Assembly: GCA_937980625.1 (NCBI GenBank)
Contig: CALJPJ010000042.1
Location: forward strand, 1-11,881
Length of the DNA: 11,881 nucleotides
Direction of reading: 5' to 3'
Source of the DNA: an uncultured Bdellovibrionales bacterium
Lineage (GTDB): Bacteria; Bdellovibrionota; Bdellovibrionia; Bdellovibrionales; UBA1609
Shown: in pieces, positions 5,740 to 11,881 of the stretch
Layout: each line of letters starts with the position of its first letter
Numbering within the stretch: the stretch's first letter is position 1
Translations under genes and position numbers: made by a program
Notes under the pieces: model-generated
What the model was told of the DNA's origin: nothing
Seen by the model: the letters and a program-made list of their open reading frames with translations, nothing else
The model's database searches: none

Positions 5740-6296
5740 GATTAATAGTTATTATTTCACTACTTTTGCTAAGTGATTTAGCTTATGGGGCTGGAGCAGG
5801 CTCTCCTAATGATATACCGTGGAGTGTGATACAAGCACAGGTTGTAAATGTAACTTTAACTCTTGGCATACTAATATATTTATTAAAAGATACAGTGAGA
5901 GATTTATTTGCTGGAAGAGTAGATAAGTTTGATGAAGAATTTCAAAAAGCACAAATATTAAAGCAACAGGCTGAAGAAAAAAGAAATAGTATTAAAGACC
6001 GCTTAGAAAAATTAAAAATTAATGCCGAGCAATCAATTCAAGACTCTCATGTTCAGGCACAAAATAACACAAAGAAATTATTAGCTGAGACTGATCTAGC
6101 ATCTAAAAAAATTATTACAGACTCAGAAGGTAAAGTTCAAAATCAATTAAACAAAGTTGTTGGTGAGTTAAAGTTAGATTTATTAAAACAATCTTTTGAA
6201 AAAGCTAAAAATGATATTAGTAACAGTCTTGGACAGCCGGACCTGGAAAGACTTAAAGAAGAATTTATTAAAAACATTCAGGTGGTGCAGCAATGA
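5736..6296 (+). CDS. atpF: ATP synthase F0 subunit b, with N-terminal signal peptide
   Basis: This is the second peripheral-stalk subunit, 186 residues. It begins MRLIVIISLLLLSDLAYGAGAG, a signal-peptide-like stretch with a possible AYGA cleavage site, then a membrane segment around 31-50 (VIQAQVVNVTLTLGILIYLL) and the conserved-looking KDTVRDLFAGRVDKFDEEF. A long Lys/Glu/Gln-rich coiled coil follows to the C-terminus. A signal sequence ahead of the b membrane anchor is, to my knowledge, also seen in other delta-type bacteria. The start overlaps the b' stop and its own stop overlaps the atpH start (ATGA at both ends), so translation is probably coupled. Confidence 0.9.
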   Translation: MRLIVIISLLLLSDLAYGAGAGSPNDIPWSVIQAQVVNVTLTLGILIYLLKDTVRDLFAGRVDKFDEEFQKAQILKQQAEEKRNSIKDRLEKLKINAEQSIQDSHVQAQNNTKKLLAETDLASKKIITDSEGKVQNQLNKVVGELKLDLLKQSFEKAKNDISNSLGQPDLERLKEEFIKNIQVVQQ

Positions 6297-6838
6297 AAAG
6301 CGCAATTTTAGCTAGAAGCTACGCACAGGCAATTTTTAAGGTTGGAAAAGAAAAAAATCTCACGGATCAGATATACAAAGAATTGAAAATATTAAAAGAC
6401 TCATTTAATGATTCTACAATATTAGAGTTTTTCTTGAACCCCACTTTAAATGCAAAAGATAAAACTAAAGCTATTGAAGAAATTGTAAATAAATTTACAT
6501 TTTCTCAAGAAACTAAGAGTTTTTTGATGATATTAGCAAACAAAGCAAGAACATCTATACTGCCAGAAATTGTAGATAGCTATCAAACATATATTGACGA
6601 AGATAATGGTGTTACAAGAGGTGAAGTTATTTCATCACATCAACTTTCACCAACAGAACGTGAGCAAATTACTGATATTGTCTCTAAAAAAACTAATAAG
6701 AGAGTAATATTAACTTATAAAGAAGATTCAAATTTAATCGGAGGTATGATAGCTAGAGTTGATGGCTACACTTTCGATGACACACTATCAATGCATTTAA
6801 ATCGTCTCAATGAAGACCTCAAAAGGAGAGTTCATTAA
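6293..6838 (+). CDS. atpH: ATP synthase F1 subunit delta (OSCP)
   Basis: Delta joins the top of F1 to the b stalk. The 181-residue length is normal. The N-terminal helical domain starts MKSAILARSYAQAIF, typical of the family. The C-terminal domain has VTRGEVISSHQLSPTE at about 107-122 and GGMIARVDGYTFDDTLSMHLNRL at 150-172, the hallmark of delta/OSCP. AGGTGG lies ahead of the ATG. It overlaps atpF by 4 bp and ends one base before the atpA start. Confidence 0.96.
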   Translation: MKSAILARSYAQAIFKVGKEKNLTDQIYKELKILKDSFNDSTILEFFLNPTLNAKDKTKAIEEIVNKFTFSQETKSFLMILANKARTSILPEIVDSYQTYIDEDNGVTRGEVISSHQLSPTEREQITDIVSKKTNKRVILTYKEDSNLIGGMIARVDGYTFDDTLSMHLNRLNEDLKRRVH

Positions 6839-6839
6839 A

Positions 6840-8351
6840 ATGGAATTATCAATACGCGCAGATGAAATTAGTCGAGTACTAAAAGATCAAATTACAAATT
6901 TCAATAAAAAAATTGAAGTCAGTGAAGTTGGAAATGTCCTTTCAGTTGGTGATGGTGTTGCTAAAATTTATGGTTTAGAAAATGTAATGGCTGGTGAACT
7001 TGTTGAGTTTCCTGGAGATGTCTTTGGAATGGTACTAAACTTAGAAGAAGATAGCGTTGGTGCTGTTATTCTCGGTGAAGACAGGGATATTAAAGAAGGC
7101 GATATTGTTAAACGGACAAAGAAGATTGTTCAAGTTCCCGTTGGTGAAGCTTTACTTGGAAGAGTAGTTGATGTTTTGGGTAACCCAATTGATGGAAAAG
7201 GCCCAATTAAAACGGATAAGTCTAGAATTGTTGAACTAAAAGCACCTGGCATAATTTCAAGACAACCGGTTGAAGAGTCTTTAGCAACAGGAATTAAATC
7301 AATCGATGCAATGATACCTATTGGAAGAGGGCAGCGTGAGTTAATTATTGGTGATAGGCAAACTGGTAAAACAGCAATTGCAATAGATACAATAATTAAT
7401 CAAAAAGGACAAAATGTTCAGTGTTTTTATGTAGCTATTGGACAAAAAGCATCTACAATTGCACAAGTTGTAGAAAAATTAAATAAAGCAGGAGCTTTAG
7501 AGTATACTACTATTATTGCTGCACCAGCATCATCACCTGCTCCGTTACAGTTTTTAGCTCCATTTTCTGGCTGTGCTATGGCTGAGCACTTTAGAGACAA
7601 TGGTGGGCATGCATTAATTATATATGATGATTTAACAAAACAAGCGCAAGCATATCGTCAATTATCGTTACTTTTAAGAAGGCCTCCAGGTCGTGAGGCA
7701 TACCCAGGTGATGTTTTTTATATTCATTCAAGGTTACTAGAGCGTGCAGCAAAGTTGTCAGATGAAATGGGTGGTGGGTCTTTAACAGCACTTCCTATTA
7801 TTGAAACACAAGCTGGAGATATTTCAGCATATATACCAACAAATGTAATCTCTATTACTGATGGTCAAATCTTTTTAGAATCAGAGTTATTTTATAAAGG
7901 TATTCGACCGGCTATCTCAGTGGGTAAATCAGTTTCACGTGTTGGTGGAGCAGCTCAAATTAAGGCTATGAAGCAAGTGGCTGGAACACTAAAGCTAGAT
8001 TTAGCAACGTTTAGAGAACTAGAAGCATTCTCTGCTTTTGCATCTGACCTTGATAAAGCAACACAAGCACAGTTAGAAAGAGGGAAACGATTAGTAGAAA
8101 TTCTAAAACAGGATCAGTACGCACCACTAAATGTTGAAGATCAAATTGTTGTTATATATGCAGCAACAAATGGTTATTTAGATACATTTGACGTAACTAG
8201 AGCGAAAGAATTTGAAGCAGAATTAATTGAATTTATTAAGAATAAGTATAATGGAATTTTAGACAAAATTAGGTCTGAGAAAAAGATGAATGATGAAATT
8301 AAGTCTGAATTAAAAGATGCTTTAGAAGAATTTAAGGCTGTTTTTAAGTAA
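6840..8351 (+). CDS. atpA: ATP synthase F1 subunit alpha
   Basis: Alpha forms the non-catalytic nucleotide sites of the F1 hexamer. The start at 6840 gives 503 residues, normal for the family, beginning MELSIRADEISRVLKDQI. AGGAGAG lies upstream (6824-6830); an in-frame ATG at 6810 inside atpH would add ten unlikely residues. Motifs: Walker A GDRQTGKT at 171-178, Walker B region ALIIYDDLTKQAQAY at about 258-272, LLLRRPPGREAYPGD at 277-291, and the alpha signature PAISVGKSVSRVGG with the arginine finger at R367. The whole protein is intact. Confidence 0.98.
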   Translation: MELSIRADEISRVLKDQITNFNKKIEVSEVGNVLSVGDGVAKIYGLENVMAGELVEFPGDVFGMVLNLEEDSVGAVILGEDRDIKEGDIVKRTKKIVQVPVGEALLGRVVDVLGNPIDGKGPIKTDKSRIVELKAPGIISRQPVEESLATGIKSIDAMIPIGRGQRELIIGDRQTGKTAIAIDTIINQKGQNVQCFYVAIGQKASTIAQVVEKLNKAGALEYTTIIAAPASSPAPLQFLAPFSGCAMAEHFRDNGGHALIIYDDLTKQAQAYRQLSLLLRRPPGREAYPGDVFYIHSRLLERAAKLSDEMGGGSLTALPIIETQAGDISAYIPTNVISITDGQIFLESELFYKGIRPAISVGKSVSRVGGAAQIKAMKQVAGTLKLDLATFRELEAFSAFASDLDKATQAQLERGKRLVEILKQDQYAPLNVEDQIVVIYAATNGYLDTFDVTRAKEFEAELIEFIKNKYNGILDKIRSEKKMNDEIKSELKDALEEFKAVFK

Positions 8352-8368
8352 ACAAAGGTTGATGATTA

Positions 8369-9250
8369 GTGGCAAGTTTAAAAGATATTAAACTAAGAAT
8401 TGGCAGTGTTAAAAATACGCAGCAAATAACGAAAGCAATGAAAATGGTTTCCGCTGCTAAATTGAACCGAGCCCAAAACAATATTATAAATCTTAGACCT
8501 TATGCAAAAGGGCTATTAGGCGTTATTGCTGATGTTGCTAAAACAAATAGAGTAAAACATCCATTACTAGAACAAAAAGTAAATCCAAGAAATGTATTAC
8601 TGGTAGTTGTAACTAGTGATAGAGGACTATGTGGTGGGTTTAACAATAATATAAATAAATACGCAGAGAACTATTATAAAGAAAATGTAAGTCAGCTAGA
8701 TAAACTGGACCTGTATATTGTTGGTCGAAGAGCACTAGATTATTTTAATAGACGTGAAATAGAGAATGTTGGAAGTATTTTAAATATGGCTAAAGACATA
8801 TCTTATGACATGGCAGCTGATGTAGCTGATAAAATTATAAAAGGATTTTTAGCTGGAGATTATGACGAAATTCGATTTATTTATAATGAGTTTCAATCAG
8901 TTTTAGTTCAAGAAAGAACATCAGAAACGATTTTACCAATTGATTTAGAGAATTCAGTTTTTACCAATAATGAAGAAAATAAATTTTCAGAAGATTTAAT
9001 TTTTGAACCAAAACCAGATGAAATGATTGAAGTACTTTTAAAAAAACATTTTACAGTACAAGTATATCGTATTTTATCTGAAAGTATTGCAGCAGAACAT
9101 GCAGCACGTATGACAGCTATGGATAGCGCAACAAGCAATGCAAAAGATATGATTAGTAATTTAACACTAACATATAACAAACTAAGACAAGCGGCGATTA
9201 CTACAGAGCTAACAGAAATATGTAGTGGTGCTGAAGCATTAAAGGGTTAA
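8369..9250 (+). CDS. atpG: ATP synthase F1 subunit gamma
   Basis: Gamma is the rotating central shaft of F1. The 293-residue protein begins MASLKDIKLRIGSVKNTQQITKAMKMVSAAK, the classic N-terminal helix, carries SDRGLCGGFN at 83-92, and ends with the paired C-terminal helix and signature ITTELTEICSGAEAL. The start codon is GTG with AAAGG about 10 nt upstream; no ATG in frame fits the conserved N-terminus. Gaps are 17 bp to atpA and 23 bp to atpD. Confidence 0.98.
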   Translation: MASLKDIKLRIGSVKNTQQITKAMKMVSAAKLNRAQNNIINLRPYAKGLLGVIADVAKTNRVKHPLLEQKVNPRNVLLVVVTSDRGLCGGFNNNINKYAENYYKENVSQLDKLDLYIVGRRALDYFNRREIENVGSILNMAKDISYDMAADVADKIIKGFLAGDYDEIRFIYNEFQSVLVQERTSETILPIDLENSVFTNNEENKFSEDLIFEPKPDEMIEVLLKKHFTVQVYRILSESIAAEHAARMTAMDSATSNAKDMISNLTLTYNKLRQAAITTELTEICSGAEALKG

Positions 9251-9273
9251 TTTACAATATTGAGGAGTAAATA

Positions 9274-10674
9274 ATGGAATTAGGAAGAATTACACAGGTA
9301 TTAGGGCCCGTTGTGGATGTTGCATTTGAAAATGAACTACCACCAATTTTTTCAGCACTAAAAACAACTAATACAACTATAGATGATCGCAAAAATAATT
9401 TAGTTTTAGAAGTTGCTCAGCACTTAGGCGATAATATAGTTAGAACAATTGCCATGGATTCAACAGAAGGCTTAGTTCGAGGCAGTGATGTAACAAATAC
9501 TGGAACAACGATATCAACTCCTGTTGGCAAAGAAGTTCTTGGGCGAATTATGAATGTCGTTGGAGAGCCAATTGATGAACAAGGCCCCATTGAAGCTAAA
9601 GAAAAATGGTCAATCCATAGAGCAGCACCAAAATTTGAAGATTTAACGACAGAAGCTGAGATGCTAATGACAGGTATTAAGGTCGTTGATTTACTGGCAC
9701 CATACGCAAAGGGTGGTAAAATTGGACTATTTGGTGGTGCAGGTGTTGGTAAAACTGTTTTAATTCAAGAGTTAATCAGAAATATTGCAACAGAGCATGG
9801 TGGTTACTCAGTATTTGCTGGTGTTGGTGAAAGAACACGTGAAGGTAATGACTTATATAGAGAAATGACTGAGTCAGGAGTAATTGAAAAGACAGCACTA
9901 GTATTTGGACAAATGAATGAGCCTCCAGGAGCTAGAGCTCGAGTTGCTTTAACAGGACTAACACAAGCTGAATATTTTAGAGATAGAGAAGGCCAAGACG
10001 TTTTACTCTTTGTAGATAATATCTTTAGATTCACTCAGGCTGGTGCAGAGGTATCTGCACTACTTGGTCGTATTCCTTCAGCAGTGGGATACCAGCCAAC
10101 ATTAGCTACAGAAATGGGTGGACTACAAGAAAGAATTACATCAACAAAAAAGGGTTCAATTACATCAGTACAAGCAGTTTATGTGCCAGCTGATGATTAT
10201 ACGGATCCAGCACCGGCAACAACATTTACACATTTAGATGCAACTACAAACCTTGATAGAGATATTGCAGCGAAAGGAATATACCCAGCAGTACATCCAT
10301 TAACTTCAACTTCAAGAATCCTTGACCCAGCTATTGTAGGTAAAGAGCATTATGAAGTAGCAAGAAAAGTTCAAACTACATTACAAAGATATCGTGAGTT
10401 ACAAGATATTATTGCAATTTTAGGTATGGATGAGTTGAGTGAAGATGACAAATTGGCAGTTGCTAGGGCAAGAAAAGTTGAAAAATTCTTATCACAGCCT
10501 TTCTTTGTTGCTGAACAGTTTACTGGATTAAAAGGTGCCTATGTAGATATTAAAGATACAATTAAAGGTTTCAAAGAAATTGTTGAAGGACAGCATGATG
10601 ACCTACCAGAGCAAGCTTTTTACCTTGTAGGCACAATTGAAGAAGCTATAGAAAAAGCTAAAACATTAGCATAG
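9274..10674 (+). CDS. atpD: ATP synthase F1 subunit beta, catalytic
   Basis: Beta holds the three catalytic sites that make ATP. The 466 residues are of normal length. Motifs: VLGPVVDVAF at the N-terminus, P-loop GGAGVGKT at 154-161, catalytic glutamate in GERTREG (E186), Walker B LLFVDNIFRF ending about 253, SALLGRIPSAVGYQPTLATEMG, the C-terminal DELSEDD loop at 386-392, and FFVAEQFTG. Everything needed for activity is present. A strong ribosome-binding site GAGGAG (9262-9267) lies 6 nt before the ATG, the best in the operon, which fits the need for three copies per enzyme. Confidence 0.99.
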   Translation: MELGRITQVLGPVVDVAFENELPPIFSALKTTNTTIDDRKNNLVLEVAQHLGDNIVRTIAMDSTEGLVRGSDVTNTGTTISTPVGKEVLGRIMNVVGEPIDEQGPIEAKEKWSIHRAAPKFEDLTTEAEMLMTGIKVVDLLAPYAKGGKIGLFGGAGVGKTVLIQELIRNIATEHGGYSVFAGVGERTREGNDLYREMTESGVIEKTALVFGQMNEPPGARARVALTGLTQAEYFRDREGQDVLLFVDNIFRFTQAGAEVSALLGRIPSAVGYQPTLATEMGGLQERITSTKKGSITSVQAVYVPADDYTDPAPATTFTHLDATTNLDRDIAAKGIYPAVHPLTSTSRILDPAIVGKEHYEVARKVQTTLQRYRELQDIIAILGMDELSEDDKLAVARARKVEKFLSQPFFVAEQFTGLKGAYVDIKDTIKGFKEIVEGQHDDLPEQAFYLVGTIEEAIEKAKTLA

Positions 10675-10681
10675 GATTACA

Positions 10682-11077
10682 ATGTTACTATCAATTGTTA
10701 CACCACAAAAAAAACTTATAGTGGATAAAGAAATAGAAGAGGTTATTGTTCCTGCCAGTAAGGGTGAACTTACAATACTTACTGGTCATGCACCTTTAAT
10801 TACAACTTTGGGCATTGGTATTTTACAGTTTAAAGAAAAATCAGATACTAGTTTTCAGCGATATGCAATAAGTTGGGGCTACTGCGAAATTGCTGGTGAT
10901 GTTATTAAAATATTAGCTGAAACTGCAGAAAGTGCAGAAATGATTGATAAAGAAAGAGCAAAGAAAACATTAGATAAATCACAGAATATACTTATAAACA
11001 ATACTGAGTTATCTGCTGAAGATACTAATAAACATATGAATAAAGTAAAAAAAGCTCAAGTCAGGCTAGAGCTATAA
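10682..11077 (+). CDS. atpC: ATP synthase F1 subunit epsilon
   Basis: Epsilon binds gamma and the c ring and can inhibit ATP hydrolysis. The 131-residue protein has the N-terminal beta-sandwich with VPASKGELTILTGHAPLITTLGIG at about 23-46 and WGYCEIAGDVIKILAETAE, then a C-terminal two-helix domain from about 85. AGGA sits 5 nt before the ATG and overlaps the atpD stop. It is the last gene of the operon, with a terminator 13 bp after its stop. Confidence 0.96.
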   Translation: MLLSIVTPQKKLIVDKEIEEVIVPASKGELTILTGHAPLITTLGIGILQFKEKSDTSFQRYAISWGYCEIAGDVIKILAETAESAEMIDKERAKKTLDKSQNILINNTELSAEDTNKHMNKVKKAQVRLEL

Positions 11078-11080
11078 TTA

Positions 11081-11881
11081 TTACTTAGATGATAAGCCTC
11101 GCTCTTGAGGTTTATCTTTTAGTATCTTAGAAAAGAGTTTTCCAGAATAAATATATGGTGAATTAATATTAATAATATTCTTGTATTGATGGCTATTTTT
11201 AATAGCTCCAGGATGAGTGGAGTTGATTACTATAGTTCGCTTTTTAGTTTTACTAGGTAAGCTACTAAGCATGCGAAGTGTTCCAAGCCCTGTGACATAA
11301 AATATATTTAAGTCCGTTTTTTTTCTATACAGTGTGTGTTGAGATAGTCGAGACTGACTTTTTCTAAGGCGATGAAGTTTAAAGTTTTTATTAGGAAAAT
11401 TATTTTTAACCTGCTTGTAGAAGCTGCTATGAGCAGAATAAACTTTAATTTTATTTATTCCAGTAATTTCTTTATTTAGTATAGGTTTAATTTTTTCCAT
11501 TGAAGAAATTAAATTATTTTTAATAATTAAATCACTATTTTTTTTAAGCTTTAGAACACTTCGTTTAATTGAGGGTGCAACCTGCGAATAAGTGAGGTTA
11601 CTTTTTAAAATATTATTTTTAACTTTTAATTTTGCATGAATAACTTTTAGTACAGATTCATTTAGTCGTTCAATTGAAATTTTATTTGCCAAAATTAATT
11701 TTTTAAAATTTTTAATTAATCTAGATTGAGTTTTGTAGCTGCCAGTAATCATTAAAAGATCTGCTCCAGCATTAAAAGCTAAAGCAGCTCTTTTTTTAAG
11801 TGAACCAAAGCCTTTAAGAGCATGCATTTGTAAATCATCAGTAATAATTAAGCCTTTAAAGCCAAGTTCATTTTTTAATAT
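11081..11881 (-). CDS. nagZ: Glycoside hydrolase family 3 (NagZ-type beta-N-acetylhexosaminidase), C-terminal part
   Basis: The gene runs in from the right edge; 266 residues are visible and the true start is outside. The ATG at 11827 is internal, because the frame is open beyond it and encodes NELGFKGLIITDDLQMHAL, the NagZ-type motif. The first Asp of TDD (codon 11837-11839) aligns with the GH3 catalytic nucleophile. Then come RAALAFNAGADLLMI and a helical end (ISIERLNESVLKVIHAKLKV) that closes the barrel. NagZ enzymes remove N-acetylglucosamine from anhydro-muropeptides in wall recycling. About 150 further residues form an extra, strongly basic C-terminal domain with strands such as IFYVTGLG and TIVINSTHPGA, absent from the short E. 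coli NagZ but reminiscent of longer two-domain GH3 proteins. The His-bearing catalytic loop lies off-window, so the symbol is tentative. It converges on atpC with a 3-bp gap. Confidence 0.82.
   Translation of the reverse strand: MLKNELGFKGLIITDDLQMHALKGFGSLKKRAALAFNAGADLLMITGSYKTQSRLIKNFKKLILANKISIERLNESVLKVIHAKLKVKNNILKSNLTYSQVAPSIKRSVLKLKKNSDLIIKNNLISSMEKIKPILNKEITGINKIKVYSAHSSFYKQVKNNFPNKNFKLHRLRKSQSRLSQHTLYRKKTDLNIFYVTGLGTLRMLSSLPSKTKKRTIVINSTHPGAIKNSHQYKNIININSPYIYSGKLFSKILKDKPQERGLSSK
11091..11120 (+). terminator. Rho-independent terminator of the atp operon
   Basis: GATAAGCCTC (11091-11100) pairs with GAGGTTTATC (11107-11116) through ten pairs including one G-U, with a 6-nt loop GCTCTT, followed by TTTT (11117-11120). 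It begins 13 bp after the atpC stop. The U-tract is short. The element lies entirely inside the last codons of the convergent GH3 gene; on the minus strand no T-run follows, so it should act on the + strand only. Confidence 0.75.

Noticed and set aside
7931..7946. Half parS-like GTTTCACGTG inside atpA
   Set aside because: Only the left half matches; the right half is TTGGT rather than an AACA arm. The bases encode the conserved SVSRVGG motif, which explains them.
1..11881. Mobile elements, CRISPR, toxin-antitoxin, phage or defence system
   Set aside because: No transposase, terminal repeats, spacer arrays or small-gene pairs are visible; the genes are packed and nearly all are recognised housekeeping functions.

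Overview
The window looks like an origin-proximal chromosomal segment of an AT-rich Gram-negative bacterium. The gene order is mnmG, rsmG, parA, parB, bactofilin, then an F-type ATP synthase operon with two b-type subunits and no atpB or atpE. To my knowledge this order matches Bdellovibrio-like and Bacteriovorax/Halobacteriovorax-like bacteria (Bdellovibrionota, formerly placed in Deltaproteobacteria). The low G+C fits the marine Bacteriovorax side better than B. bacteriovorus. This placement is inference from gene order and protein character; no search was run.

Layout. From 1 to 2299 is the end of a tRNA/rRNA modification pair: mnmG, cut at its 5' end by the window edge, and rsmG, overlapping by 14 bp. 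From 2298 to 2965 is a small chromosome-segregation island. A near-perfect parS-like palindrome sits in the gap between rsmG and a convergent small lipoprotein gene, and a perfect 16-bp parS palindrome lies upstream of that lipoprotein gene, in the divergent region in front of parA. From 2966 to 5165 run parA, parB and a bactofilin gene whose TTG start lies inside the end of parB. Their products are expected to form a ParABS system plus a polymer that may anchor it. From 5166 to 5289 is a leader with an inverted repeat. From 5290 to 11077 the ATP synthase genes run b', b, delta, alpha, gamma, beta, epsilon with overlaps or very short gaps. A stem-loop terminator ends the operon and lies inside the last codons of a convergent GH3 (NagZ-type) glycosidase gene, which runs off the right edge.

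How the genes work together. ParB should load on the two parS sites and spread as a CTP-dependent clamp, ParA should move the complex, and the bactofilin is a candidate scaffold for it. The ATP synthase genes here supply all of F1 and the two-part peripheral stalk. The membrane rotor-ring and a subunits (atpE, atpB) must be encoded elsewhere.

I see no IS element, CRISPR array, tRNA or rRNA, and no stretch over 300 bases lacking a gene. Most of the window is ordinary housekeeping DNA. The parts worth a second look are the parS-bracketed lipoprotein, the parB/bactofilin overlap, the atp leader, and the long basic C-terminal domain of the GH3 protein. I found no convincing new defence or mobile system.
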